From Thermothelomyces thermophilus ATCC 42464 (lineage: Eukaryota > Ascomycota > Sordariomycetes > Sordariales > Chaetomiaceae), in contig NC_016472.1 in NCBI RefSeq assembly GCF_000226095.1, forward strand, positions 124,001 through 188,000: 64,000 bases of DNA. Reading direction: 5' to 3'. A program made the translations under genes and the position numbers. The notes under the pieces are model-generated. The model was not told the DNA's origin, made no database searches, and was given only the letters and a program-made list of their open reading frames with translations. Positions 39,078 to 51,483 of the stretch are shown here, piece after piece. Every line of letters starts with the position of its first letter. The first letter of the stretch is position 1.

Positions 39078-40583
39078 TTACCGCGTGCTCATGCGGAGCA
39101 GCTTCGTCCTGAGCCAAAGGAGGAAGCCCTGCCAGTATCCCTGGGTCTTCCGCTTGGCGCCGCTGCCCCTCCGCGGGGGCGCCGGCTCGAAGTGGACGTC
39201 GTCGACGGTCACGCCGAACGAGGGCGGCGTCTGCGGCACGAGCGAGGTGCTCTCGTACCGGCGGGCGGCGAAGCCCATCTGCTTCTCGCTCTCTGCCGCG
39301 GAAGACGTGGGGATGTCGGTATGCCTCCGCCTGCCGATTCCGAGGACGGTGCCGCTGCTGCTGCTGCTGCCGGAGGGGCCCAAGAAGGCGAGGGAGCGGT
39401 CGAACACGCCCGAGGATCTCCCGGCCGGCTCCGAGACGGTCGAGAGACCGGTCGGCGTCTTCCTGCGATGCATCGACGGCCGGCTGGGCGCCTCGCCCTT
39501 TTCGATGCGGCTGGCCTCCTTGTTGTCGCGGCGCTCGCGCTTGCGGATCATCTCGCGGTCGTACTTCTCCTCCTTCTCGCGCTCGCGCTCCTCGAACTTG
39601 CGGCGGGCGGCCCGAATGTTCTCGATTCGGGTGGCCGTGTCGATCTCGGAGTGGCTGCGGAGGCGGGGAAACCCGGCCATGTCGAGAGAGGTGCGAAGAG
39701 GCGATAACTGTGATGACTGCTGAGGCGAATTGATGGTGCTCCCGGCGCCGAGACTTCCCGTGGGCGAGTCGAGGGTTCCGCTAAAGCTGACGCTCAGAGT
39801 GTGCGAATCGATCTGCGCGTCCGAGTGGCTGGGCGATGGGAAACTGCCGTGCGCCAGGCGCGAAGAGGTTGCGGTGGTGCCCGAAAATGAACGGCCGCCG
39901 GTGTGGATGCGAAGCGAGGGCGGATTCGAGGCCGGAGTTTCCGGGAAGGAAGCGGTCCGCTGGCTGCCGAATGACGGCCGCCCGAGGTTGGATTGCGAGG
40001 TGCTGGCAGCTGCCGATGGGGGCTGCGAGGCATGCGCGTGTGCTGCGTGCGCGAGCGGATGCGCGCCGATGCCCGTTTCGAACCCGTCGTCGTCCTCGTT
40101 CTCGGTAATGGTCGGGGAGCAATCCCTCCCATTGTCGAAAGAGGCGAGCGAGTTGGCATACGACAGCGGCGGCGTCGAGGTGCGCGGAGTCTGCGCAAAG
40201 GGATGCACAAAGGTCGCGCGGGGCCCGCTTCCAGCCGAGGTCTGCGATCCCGAGCGGCCGTGCTGGTACTTGAAATTCCCCCTGATGGCGGCGCTTCCCC
40301 CGCCGATTCCTGCCACCCCGTCTGCTCCTGCCCCGAGCCCGGGGCCGCTTGCAAACCCAAAGCCCACCGCATCTCTCGCCTGCCCCGCATAGCCCGACCC
40401 TCCATCCCACGGGCCCGCATCGAGCTGCTCGACCTGCTGCTCGTCCCACCCCCGGTCCAGATCCAGCGAGTTCTTCTTATCCGACTGCGCCAGCTTCTTC
40501 AATATCGGCTTGACCATCTTCCCCCTCGCCTTGGTAATCTTGTTGGCCGACACCCCCAACTGGCCCGCGCTAAACGAGGTCAT
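39078..40583 (-). CDS. Unrecognised Ser/Gly-rich protein with charged helix
   Basis: A single open frame of 501 codons with steady fungal codon style. I do not recognise the family. Order of parts: a basic N-terminus (NKITKARGKMVKPILKKL, 14-31), a Gly-rich stretch, a long Ser/Pro-rich disordered middle with many SP and TP dipeptides (SPTIT, TPPLSY, SPLRTSLD), then a highly charged helix at about 317-363 (IENIRAARRKFEEREREKEE, YDREMIRKRERRDNKEASRI) fit for a coiled coil. The C-terminus is basic and amphipathic, GYWQGFLLWLRTKLLRMSTR, which might touch membrane. Many SP/TP sites suggest phosphorylation by proline-directed kinases, but that is inference. The start is the first ATG (MTSFSAGQLGVSANK). 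The length and absence of stops in a G/C-rich frame favour a real gene; the antisense frame over it is shorter and broken. Confidence 0.8.
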   Translation of the reverse strand: MTSFSAGQLGVSANKITKARGKMVKPILKKLAQSDKKNSLDLDRGWDEQQVEQLDAGPWDGGSGYAGQARDAVGFGFASGPGLGAGADGVAGIGGGSAAIRGNFKYQHGRSGSQTSAGSGPRATFVHPFAQTPRTSTPPLSYANSLASFDNGRDCSPTITENEDDDGFETGIGAHPLAHAAHAHASQPPSAAASTSQSNLGRPSFGSQRTASFPETPASNPPSLRIHTGGRSFSGTTATSSRLAHGSFPSPSHSDAQIDSHTLSVSFSGTLDSPTGSLGAGSTINSPQQSSQLSPLRTSLDMAGFPRLRSHSEIDTATRIENIRAARRKFEEREREKEEKYDREMIRKRERRDNKEASRIEKGEAPSRPSMHRRKTPTGLSTVSEPAGRSSGVFDRSLAFLGPSGSSSSSGTVLGIGRRRHTDIPTSSAAESEKQMGFAARRYESTSLVPQTPPSFGVTVDDVHFEPAPPRRGSGAKRKTQGYWQGFLLWLRTKLLRMSTR

Positions 40584-43139
40584 CTTGGCGATTCAGCCGT
40601 GCGCAAGACGCGACCGAAGCCCGAAAGAAAGGATCCTGTTATCGTCCGAGAGATATGAAGCACCACGGGGATAAAACGAGATGCAGAGTGGACAAGGGTG
40701 GTCGAAGAAAAGGGCCCGCAACGCGCTGCGGCACTGCCGCCGTGTCAGGCACGACACGACGAGCGGGAGATCGAGACGGCCACCGGGGTCCTTTCGACAG
40801 GCATTTAAAATGACACAGCACTTGGGGGAGGGGGGAGAAAAGAACCGGGCAATCTCCTTCGGAGTGCCCGTTGACGGCCGGGGCCAAATCGTCTAAGGGG
40901 ACACGCAATCCAATGTCCGAGGTCCGTCGCAGTAAGACAGGCAATCCGCGGACGGTTCTGTCGCAGTCCTGAGGCTCTCCGGACGAGCCGAAGCAGCGGG
41001 AGCGATGATTGAGACAGTTATGGCCCAGTCACCGAGAAGATTAAAAAAAGGACCAAAATCCTCAGTGGAGAGTTATCGGGACCCGACCGCTGGGAAGAGA
41101 GAGCGAAGCTAAAGGCGTGGGTTTTGGGGGGAGGGGAAGGGGAAAATAAGAGGTTGTTCTTGTTTTTGGCGACGAGACCGACGGAGAACCATCACCAGCG
41201 CCCTGATCGGCGGAAGCACACCGATTTCAGCCTCATTCCACTCTGGCCTTCATGTGCGACTGTGGGGAAGAGGAGGGGTTGGCAAGGGTGCCTCGCCCGG
41301 GGCCTGGGATACGTTGCGGGGCACTGAAACCGATCCAATGAGCGGTCAGCCGTCGCGCATCGTCAGCCACACGCTCTTCCCGTTGCGCGTCGCAGCAATT
41401 GGTCGGACGGCCTGAATCCGGGCAGCTGGATGGCTGGCTCCTCTTCGATTGGCCACGGCCAAGAGAACGGGCCTTTCGCCCGCGAAGGTGTCCGTCTCGA
41501 GCACGGCCCAGTCAGAGACGTCATCAACGCTCTCGACACAACCAACACATGCAACAAGAATGCGTCTGAATTTGTCGGCTGCCGATTGCGGTTTTTTTTT
41601 TTTTTTGCTACGAAGTTTGCTTTTGTTCTTGTGGTGGTGGTGACGAGACTGGCTCGACGCGGAACTCGCGGCTTGTCTACGGAGTAGCTAACGGCGGTCA
41701 AGACAACCCCGGATCGTGAGGGCCCCATATAGTGTATGAGACCAAAGGTTGATAGCGCAATCCGGATGCAGGCGACCCTGATCTGGTGGTGGCCACCGCA
41801 CCCGGCCGTTCGATCCCGTCCCGCCGGCGTGCCCCTCATCAGCACCAACGCGGACGCGAGCCGTTCCACCCCCTTGAAAGCAGGGGAAGAGCGCGATGTG
41901 CTCGACTCTTGGTCTGTTGTTTGACTTGCGCGCTCTTCACTAGCGAGCTTCACACTAGCGAGCTCACCATACACTAGTGTAGACTTCACCACACACAACA
42001 CGCAAGAATAAACATCGAATCTCGGCGGATGCGGGGTGCGAAGCAATATCGCACCCTATCGCGATACCAATGCGAGTGGGGGGAGAAGACGATGAGGGTA
42101 AGAAAGAGGACGCTGGAGCAACCCGACTCGGGTCCGCCCCGTTGCCGTGGCAGGGGAAGGACCTGGACCATTCTCGCCGCCGGAGCGGCCCTCCACTCGC
42201 CATCGCCGTTAACGTTGCAATGTCCGGCTCAAGTGCCTCTTTTTTGGCTCCTCCGGGTTCTTCTCGCTCTCGGCGCTTTCCTTACCCAATCTGCTGGTGT
42301 TTGTGTTCTGCCCAGGGCAGTGGACTCCCCTTTGTCAACCCCACGTCTTCGTCCTTGGCCCCTCCTTTTACGCGGCAATAAAAAATAAAATAAAAAACGC
42401 CAATACAATCCACCACGTTAGCCTGTCTCGCAACTCCCACGAGGGAATTTTCCAGGGGCAAGACATTGGCGGACACATTATACTCCAGATCGGGTTGTTT
42501 CAGAACGCTTCTGTTCGTCCCATGCCCATGGAAAATTCAGTCCCTGTTGATCTCGGGCATGCTACAACGGCACGGTCTTGCCGAGCTCCCCGGGTGGAGC
42601 CTCAGGACGGCGGTGAGAAGTGGGGGATTGAAAGGCGGTGGGCAAAGGTGTCCGCCGCTGGAGCGATGCTGCGCGGTGACCACGGCAACTGCCGCAAATC
42701 CCTCCTTCCCTACGCAGTAATCCAAAAGAATTTCTGAGCATTTCTCGACGGTGATCAGGCCATCATAAAACACGAAGCCGCTTGTCTTGTCGATGGGTGA
42801 AGTGGACCATCCGATGGCCGCAGTTTCCCCCTCTTTTCTTACCTCGGTAAGACGACCGACAGGCCTTCGAGATCTCTACGTGGAGTCCGTCAACTTCGAA
42901 GAACCTCGTCATAGTTCGCTCTATCTTCCTCTTCCTCTTCTTCTTTGTTCTTCTTCTTCTTCTTTGTTCTTCTTCTTCTTCTTTGTTCTTTCGTTCCTTC
43001 TTTGTTGTTCTTCCACATTCTGTGTTCCTGTTCCTCTGTAACTCGATCAAAATCGAATACATGATCAAAGGTCTAGTTTCATCGCGTCTTTGACATTCGA
43101 TGGTCGCCTATACAGGATGATCCTTATTTTCGCTTCCTC
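40584..43139. other. Gene-poor spacer and promoter of the 39078-40583 gene
   Basis: I see no gene. It has a TACGGAGTAG motif at 41680-41689, the palindrome ACACTAGTGT at 41972-41981, a T-run at 41591-41606 and a 20-bp pyrimidine repeat near 42931-42990. The longest frames (such as 41363-42046, minus, 227 codons) lack domains and clear codon bias. Confidence 0.5.
42931..42990. repeat. Pyrimidine tandem repeat, 20-bp unit
   Basis: The unit TTTGTTCTTCTTCTTCTT recurs with TTTG at 42944, 42964 and 42984, a period of 20 bases, within a longer pyrimidine tract (42921-43014). It lies in a spacer with no called gene. Confidence 0.85.
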
Positions 43140-46100
43140 AAAGAGGAAGGGCGTCCTGATCAGAAACTGTAAGCAGAGCAAATGGAGGTGGCATTAGTGC
43201 TTCACGTTCCAGGGCCCTTCTTTTAAAGAGATGGATAAGTAGATAGAACTAGCTGAATAGCTAGTAATAGCCTAGGTTTAAGAAGCTTAAAGGTTAAAGA
43301 CTTAAGCTTTTTCTATAGTAATTTCTTAAGAAAGAGGGAAAGACGACCCAGACCAAATCGGCCTCTATACGGAGTAGCGATAGACGCCCTCCCCCCTCCA
43401 TGACATGTCCCGCCCGCACACCACAGCATGACTTACCATCATGACAACCAGGACCTCGAAATTAGCATCATCACATTGTTCTGAAAACTGCCTGCCCATA
43501 TCCTCTATAGTCCGCCTCTAGGTTAGAGCATAAAATGGAGAAGAATAGGACAGGAAGGACAGATAATCGAGGAGACTACAGGTCACGATATAAAGAGAGA
43601 GTGTATTAAGGGAGAGATATTTCCGCCGTGCCGAAGCACACCGCACACTTAGCCGGCGAGATGGCCCTGGATGCGTCTCAAGCCTTCCCGTTGGCCAAAA
43701 GTCAGACCCAGGATAGCTTGGGAGGATGAGGCTCGATTGATCCCGTCTTGATTTCTAGATTCAGGGGCAGCGTATTCGAGGAAGGCTACAGTTTGGGGAG
43801 ACTAGCCCTCCCACCTGCCTCCTCACCACGGCGGGCGGTTGTCGATTTGCCAGTCACGGCCACTGCCGACTGGTAGACTACGCCGTTGATGGCCCTGGGT
43901 TGTTCATGCATTCCATCAGTCTCAAGCCAAGGCCCGGAAAGGGAATCAGTTGCCCCAATTCGGCTCCGCAACGGCGGCCTACCATGGGAATGTCCTCGGA
44001 ATTTGTGAGGTCTCCAAGAGCCACGGGGTCGTGTCGCAGCAAGGAAAGGCGTCTGCAGACAAAAAGTTGAGTGTTCCAGAGGGGGGGTAAAACCGCTCCG
44101 TTTCGGCTTGATCATCCGTATTCTACGCCATGATCTGCGGAGATGTCGTGCGACAGAAATCGAGAAATTCCCTCTTCGGTGCGCGGACCCGGTTCGCCGT
44201 CCGGAGCGGTCCCGTGATGGAGGTACACGCCCCCTCCCGTACACGAGAGCGCCTAGAAGAGCATACAGTAATTGGCTTGGACAGGCGGCAGCTTGCTTTG
44301 CCTTGTCCTTCCATTCTTTACCTCGTCACAACGGAGAACGCTGAGCGGCAACACCCCCAACCCCACCGCCCTTCCCCGGGAGAAGTCAGCTATGCTCATC
44401 CCTCTGCCCAGGTGAAAGGCATTCCAGCTGATCAACCTCATCAGACTTCGTTTTCGAGATCATCAATTTTGAGTGGCGTTGATAGAAGTACCCGTTATCG
44501 CCAATAGGAGGTCCGAGAGGAGGTCAACATCATCGTGAGAGACCACTTCCTTCCTCTCCAGGCAGTCTTCTCCTCAGCAGCCCGCCACGTTTGTCTAGTG
44601 TCTACAACAGATCTTTTGTACGTCGACGGTAGTAGGAGTGACATCTGTACGACCATTTCCCGAGAAGCGAGCCCAAACACGGCAGCACTGCCCGATACGA
44701 AGAGTACCAAAGCAAGAAGGAAACGGCCTGCAGGTTTGGAGGGGCACTTTAACTTTGGATCTTAGTTCGAATACTCGAACATCCTGGTGGTTATTACGTA
44801 GCCTTTGTATCTCCGTACACCTCTAGAATTACATCGACACGCCTAACGAGACGTCGACTCTCTCGTGTCTTGGCCACCAGCGGCAGGCCTGGGACTCACA
44901 GGAGGTGGTGCACCTTGTTTCGACGAAGTAGAGCTGACGATTGGGGGCTGAGGTGGCGATGCTTGTTATTTCGCGGGGCTCTGAAGGCAAGTGACCTACT
45001 GTAGTACGCAGGTGTGGCGGGATATGCGGGTCCAGCTGTGTCGGATGCTGTCGACAGCGGGCCGACAAAGTTGGCTTCAATCTCAGAATAGCTGTGTCTC
45101 CGCCAACCAGAAATCATATAGCATCGTTCCCCTCAACTTCGTCAAGCTTCTGGCCCTTTGTGGGCTGAACTGTGTGTCACGAAAATCTCTCTAGCAGGAC
45201 GAATGCAGACCCGACTCAGCCAGAGACCAATCTCCGCGGCCTCTGGGTATGCAATGCACCCGAATGGTACGGGCTTTGCCGTAGAATCGGGGACCGTCCT
45301 CTCGTTTCCGTCATTGCGGTCGAACTGTTGTTGTGGAAAGGACAACAAGATACGGCCACGCGGCGGACAGGTCGTCACAGACACTTCCTTGCCACAACAC
45401 GGGAGAAGACGTCAGAAAACCGAAGAGAAGTTTGTCAGCGCTTCCTGCCGTTCCTCCCTTGTTTGGAGTAGGCCCTTCGCAGGACCAGAACCACCAGAGC
45501 ACGATCTCGTCGTCGGTGGTCGACTGCGTCCATGATGCGGCACAGACCAGCCATGTCCAAGAGTGCTGAAAACATTCCTCCTTCGCCGGGGAAAGTTACA
45601 ACGATGCTGTTGCAGACGAATCACGGCGGTCCGGTTCTCGTACATACCTCGCGAACGGGGCGGTATCGGTTTGGCCGACGGGTCGGTGCCGGTTCTCATT
45701 CTCCCTGTAGGACCTCTTTCAGGGTCGCTTGTGCCGCCTGCGTAGCCCATTCAATCCGCGTCAAGCCAGCCAACCAGCCGGGCCGAACGCTGGCCGTACA
45801 TTGGCCTCTGTAGAACAGGGGAGATAATTCCCTGGGTTTCGAAAGCTGCTTGGGGCCGAAACGTCACGATCCTGCCGCGTAGTTCGATGGGATTCGCTGG
45901 TTTAAACCTGTCCGCCTGCGTCAGCGAAGCCGGACAACGCATGGGGTGGGAACAGAATGCAACCGAGACTCTGGGGTATATGCAAGACAAAGACGCGCCA
46001 TGGAGAACGTGAAGAGAAAAATTTGATCACCCTTGCTCGCCGGCCATGCTGGCAAACCGATACCTCTTCCGTCGTCATTTCAGTCGAATCTTGCAAAGCC

Positions 46101-46497
46101 TCTCGAAGAGATCTTAATCCGCAGAACATGCCACGTTTAGTGGCATAAATAGAGCCACGGGTACGAACAGCAAAGGTAGCGTGGGCATTATCCCAGATCG
46201 TCCGCTTCTCGCGGAACAGCCTTCCTGCTTCCGCGAGCTATGTCCTCCCGCTCAACCCGCGTTGGGGCCCGGCAATCCATTACAACGCCAGTGGGCCCCG
46301 AGACGACTCGGCTCGGAAAGTGGACGAGAAGAAGCCCTAACGTCCGTTGTGGAGTGCCTCGCGGGATGCATAAGGCGTGACCGGCACGGTATGCATGCGT
46401 AGCATTCGGCGGAGGCAACCTTGCTTCCCTTGTCGTAAAGGAAGCCAAGTGTTGCGCCTAAAGTCCAGCTCAGGGACATTTACGCGGCGGTTAAATT

Positions 46498-46568
46498 GAA
46501 GGAGAAAGAAAGAAAAGTGAGAGAAGAAAAGGAAAAGGAAGAAAGAGAGGAAAGGAAAAAGAAGAAGG
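46498..46568. repeat. Polypurine tract
   Basis: About 70 bases of A and G on the plus strand, interrupted by one T at 46518, within the gene-poor region. Confidence 0.9.
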
Positions 46569-48450
46569 TAAATCAGAGTATGACAAAAGGAGTGAATATC
46601 TGATATGCTGGTGCAACGCTGCTGCAGTCCCGTTGTTGATCGAAAGGACGCTCTTAGAATCCAGAGAACCTGCCAGGAACGCCGGTCCGTTGTAAGCCAC
46701 CAGATTGCACAATGACCGGGGCTGGAATAAAAGACAAACACAGACCCGGAAACGCCTGATCCATGGAACCGCGAACGAACAATTTCAACGCGCTAAAAAC
46801 CGTCCGCAAGGCTGTCGGCTCAGGTGATCAGCGCAGGAGCAACAAAGCTTTTGACGGTTGCTGCGAATGTTCCAAAGACCGCCCCGGCACGGTGGCTGAC
46901 CCGATTTGGAGTACAATGATTGTCTGAGGAGAGCACATACCATTGATGCGGGAGTGTTCTGGAGTCTCTGCGCATCTTGAAACCACCCGGGCCCGCCCGA
47001 CAGAAGGGTAGCAACTGGCGGAAGGAACAACGCGGGTTGGTTTGGTAGCCACAGCCAAACATGGAAATGGCGTGGAAAGAACGTGATGCCTTCTGGGGCC
47101 ACTACGGGTAAGAGTAACACTTTCGAAGCTCGACTGCACCCAACCTGCCAGTGGAAGATACGCTGCGCGGTACGTCTAGGGCGAACATAAGGTCCCCATG
47201 CTGAGGCCTAGACAAGAGAGATGAGGCGGGCTTAATTTCTCGTCCTACGTCTTACTCATTAATGGATTTGCTTGACTGTTCTTGAACGACCTTCGAGTTC
47301 TCAAATTTGCCAGCCCACAAACTCGCGGCCCCAGGTAGAATGGGGTTCGACCCTGCCCGTAAGGTGGGGATGAATCTCGCCTTGGCAAGCGGTCGCTCCC
47401 GAAGCCGACCGGGAGGGGTCTACGCGCTATCGAGCTCTAAATTTACTCGAACAAAAAGGCATCAACAACGATCTTTGTCTTGCTCCCACACTCTCCGCGC
47501 GCGCCACCAGCCGAAGTTTTTCGGGAACGGCTTTCTCTCTATCAGCTTCAGATATGTCCGTTGCTAGTAAGTGCTAGCGCATCTCAAATTGCTGAGCACG
47601 ATAGGGTTGGTGGAACATATCGCCGCGCTGGTTCTTTCTCGCTCCCTTCCCGCCCCTTGAATTCGGCAGACTTCCCGCGGGAGGATCTCCGGTTTCAGCA
47701 CCCGAGCGTTTCCTAAGTTATCTCCTCATCACCCGGGTCAATGCAGTCAACAGCAGCACAGAGTACGGATTACAACGTCCACTATTGCTCAAATACCGTA
47801 GAGCATGTGGGACGGGTCACTGTCAACCGAGGGTTGGGGACCCGGGATGCCGAATGGCGTCGATCAACGACAGGAACGGCCGAATCCGGCCTTAATAAGA
47901 GACCAAGTGTGTTATGTTGGCACGACGGGAGACCTGTTTGCCAGTGTTTGGCTCTCGGCCCATTCCATACCAGTACACTCCAGGCAGAAGTCGATTGTTT
48001 TGCAACCCTGTCCGTGCAGATATTCAACAGGGGCAGACGGGCAAACCTCCCGAACTCGCCGCTATCTCTTCAGTTGGTTGAGGGTTTCGTTGCGGGCAGG
48101 CGAGTGGGGCATTGGACCCTTTCAGATCCGCGGGCAAGGCCAGCCCGCGCCGGACCCTGGCACGTCCATGGTCTGAGTTGTGTTTGGCACTCACCGAGGC
48201 ATGCACTGGGTTCCTCCTTTCCAGGGTTTCCAGGGGTTGCCATTGGACCAGAGGCAGACAGGAGTTTTGACAGCGTCGACTCATCAAATCCACGTCGACA
48301 CGGCCGAATGTTTCGATATCTCTGGCGGCACCGGCTTCGTGCGCACCTCTAATCACCTGCGGACCGTCCAGTGGAATGTTTGGGCGCACGGATCACGTAA
48401 CCGTATCCTCTCGTACTGCGTACCCATCCGTACCTGGACTGTGTATGTAA

Positions 48451-48470
48451 TGTATGTATGTATGTATGTA
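48451..48470. repeat. (TGTA)5 microsatellite joined to a TACTCCGTA motif
   Basis: TGTATGTATGTATGTATGTA leads directly into CTCCGTACGTACGTAC, so the tetranucleotide and the dispersed palindrome are fused here. Confidence 0.9.
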
Positions 48471-51378
48471 CTCCGTACGTACGTACAGTACATAGTACAT
48501 GAATACAGAGTCGTACAGTTAGCGAGCTGTTTGAGAGGGGACTTCTGAGGACGACCGGCGCCGGCTCCGACCGGCCGGTGGCCAGCGCGACGTTTGGCCC
48601 GCCGTCGTTGATCGGTTGGAGGGAATGAGACAGACGCACTTAACCGGCCCGTCACGAATCGACCCGACACACCAGGCACAGTCGGGCTTCGGGACAGAAA
48701 CACACAGCACCGCCATTAGCGGAGCTTCACACGGCCTGTCGGCCGACCCTGATTCCGCCCCAGCTCTGGCGCAGTACATTCGGTTGTCCTCGCCCGATTG
48801 CGAGTCCTTGGATCGCGGGGCCTACCCTTTTGGGGCAACCCACTGACGGCTAGGAGAGAGGGGCGCCGGTGCGGGTGCAATTTGGAGAAACCTGGAGTTG
48901 CATTTAGCGCAGGGTCCATCCTGGAGGTTCTGTCCTTCAAACCCACCTAATGCCGCCCAGCCCCAACAAGCCCTGGGTAATCTCCCACCCACTGTGATGT
49001 CCAGCAGGTTAATCGCGGGAATGAGGCAAGAAAATAGGAGCCGACAATAATAAGTCCACAGTGCATATCAGGGTTGAGAATGGGAGCCAGTCGGCAGGCT
49101 GAGCAAGTTCAAGCACGAGAGCAGTCTCTCAGCGAGAACTTCGAGGCGAAGTCGAGAAGCAACTGGGAGAAGCCAGTTGGATTGTGAGTTGGCCTCAGCG
49201 TCGCCAAGAGGGACTAGCCCGCAGCTCCACCAAGCACTCCAGTTCCCCTTACACTACGAACCCATGTCGATTTGCGGCGGGAAAACATCTCTGCAAAATG
49301 AGCCGCGCGCCTTGTGCAAATACCGTTGACTCGTCACTGTTCGTCAACCATGAGGTCGGGCGGAACGGAGATCGATCAATTTGGCGAGCTGTTATCGATT
49401 CATCCTTGGCCTCTGTGGACCGTGAAGTCCGGCGCTGATTGACCATTCCTTCGCTAATGACGGTCCCCAAAAATTCCCCGCCATGCAATACTGTTCAGCA
49501 GCAACCGCCACTAGCGGTAGCCTGGTATTGGTAAGATTGGTAAGGGAAACTGAGAAGCTCATTGTCCTCCAGCGACCATCAGTCAACCAGTCTTGGAGTC
49601 GCCGAGGCTGACGAAAGCCTGGCTTTGAAGGACAAGAGAATTCACTATTCCAAAGTGGTGACAAAGGCAGACCCTCACGTGGATACTTTAGCAGTATGTA
49701 TGGACGTACATTGGGACGAATACTTGGTTTTTTCTCAAGATTATCTCCTCCAGGACTGGCTGGTGGATCGAGGACCGCTGACTCCGCACCACCACTCTAA
49801 AAACCTCGGTGTCTGGCCCAGTTTGCAGCATGCAAAGCCATCTCTGGTTGGGAATCACGCACGCCACAATACCCTCAAAAAAGGTGACAGAAAAAAACGC
49901 AGATAACAGTCAGCAACGCAGAATGCTTCGTTCGCTCGTATGGTAAGGGAGGGTGAAATCGAAGAGGAAAGAATTGCAACACATCGGGGAATCATTCACT
50001 CAAAGGGACGTGGGGTGCCCTCCCTGGCTTTGTCGCACGCCCCCTCCTTGAACTGCATGCAAACACCCCGAAGGGAACATGGGCTCGTGTAGGGACACCC
50101 CCCCCCCCTCCTTTTTCCCTGATTCCGATTCGAACTCGCTTCGCCTGCTACTCCGTATGGATGTGCGGTTCCTCAGCCAATCTGCGCGCAATGTACGGAG
50201 TAGTAGGGTATGGTAATGCACGGTCAGACATGGGACATGGGGCTGTATGTACGGATTACTGTGTAGTGTACATACATGCTGCGGACAGGCTACCCTGCAC
50301 ACGGATTTTTTTTATTTTACCTGCATCTCACCAAGTCGGACTATCTCTCGATTTCCACTGTGCCGAAGGCCACGCAGCAAGGGAGGTACATACATCCTCG
50401 TCAAAAACCCAGTGCAGGCCGACGGGTGACAGTACGGGGGTTAGGTGCTGCACCCTTGAGATTGCATCGCACCCTGGCGGGCTTGTTCGGAGCACAATCG
50501 TTACATGCAGAGAACGCCTGCCGAGCCGCGGCGCAGTAGTGTACTTTCAAGGTACCATCTTCTTCAAGAGTTCTCGCCTCTTCAACCCCCCCTCCCTCAT
50601 ACTTGTTCCCACCTACAGATACATTGGTTTCCGGGACCTGTTAAGTAACAGTCTCAATGCCTGTCCTACCTCCTGCTTTCGCTTGCCTTCCACTTGCACC
50701 TGCCTATATATCCCGTCGTTCCTTCCCGAGTCTAGACCTCCCGGAGTTCTAGGACACCTCACCTTTTGTTCTTTCCTCTCGTTGTCTTCTTTTCGTCCTC
50801 GGACATAATAGCAACCACCCGGCCTCTGCAATGGCCTTGCTCCATTAAGCCCCCGCCATCTCGTCCTTTTTTGCCTGTCTATCATTCTCGGCATCCGCCA
50901 TTGTCTCGGCAGGAGTAGCCTACGTCGGTCGTTTTATCTGCCTCCTGCCGTAGCTTGAGCCCTGGATGCGGCCGCTTTTGTGAACGCCACACGAACGCTC
51001 CTGCCTTACCCTGAGAGGTACCCGATGCGGGAGAGCCTTCATAGCAGTCCCATCCCTTCCCGCCTTCCCAACGACCCACGGCCCAGGTTCGGCCTTGATT
51101 CTGTCCATGACACGGCGGTGCCGTCTCTGCCTCGTCAGACCAGCTGCTCTCGCTCATGCCCGACCCGGCTTGGTCTAACTTGCTACCCTTGAGACCGTCT
51201 CCGGAACCTGGATCACACCGTCTGTTTTTCCTTGCCGACTCGCACCCCGGCGTGAGGTGCTCGCGCATGCCCACGAGGCAAAAAGGGAGATAAACCCTGG
51301 ACAGCTCGATATTGCTTTGCAAGAACCACGGCCACAAACTCGCCCTTTTTATTTTCTACGCTTGCTCGTTCCGGCATC

Positions 51379-51483
51379 ATGGCTACATTAATGGACCTCA
51401 TGTTTCCCCGCCTAGATTTTCTCTGGTCTACGAGATTTTGGGCCATTTTTCATACGGTACTCTGGTATGATGGCTTTCCCTAG
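51379..51483 (+). other. Upstream frame overlapping the GT2 start: lost N-terminus or uORF
   Basis: An ATG at 51379 opens 34 codons reading MATLMDLMFPRLDFLWSTRF, then WAIFHTVLWYDGFP, and stops at TAG 51481-51483. The frame differs by one from the GT2 frame, whose first ATG (51467) it overlaps. Its content, hydrophobic with aromatic residues and ending in WYDGF, is what I recall at the N-terminus of GT2 relatives. The only short GT-AG pairs nearby would make introns of 19-27 nt, too short for fungi. Either a one-base difference separates it from the gene, or it acts as an overlapping upstream ORF. Confidence 0.55.

Larger units (their letters stand above)
43140..51378. other. Gene-poor region of about 8 kb
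   Basis: No frame above about 220 codons and none with family motifs. It opens with an AT-rich patch (43220-43335) with overlapping CTTAAG and TAGCTA motifs. Later parts have ordinary base composition but many stops in all frames. Scattered TACGGAGTA/TAATCCGTA motifs occur (43369-43378, 47765-47773, 48468-48478, 50150-50158, 50192-50201, 50251-50259). The last 450 bases are presumably promoter of the GT2 gene, with pyrimidine-rich patches at 50580-50620 and 50760-50800. Degraded genes may be present, but I cannot name any. Confidence 0.5.

Noticed and set aside
43786-44244. 152-codon minus-strand frame in the gene-poor region
   Set aside because: Basic, repeat-free and without motifs; neighbouring frames do not continue it through plausible introns.
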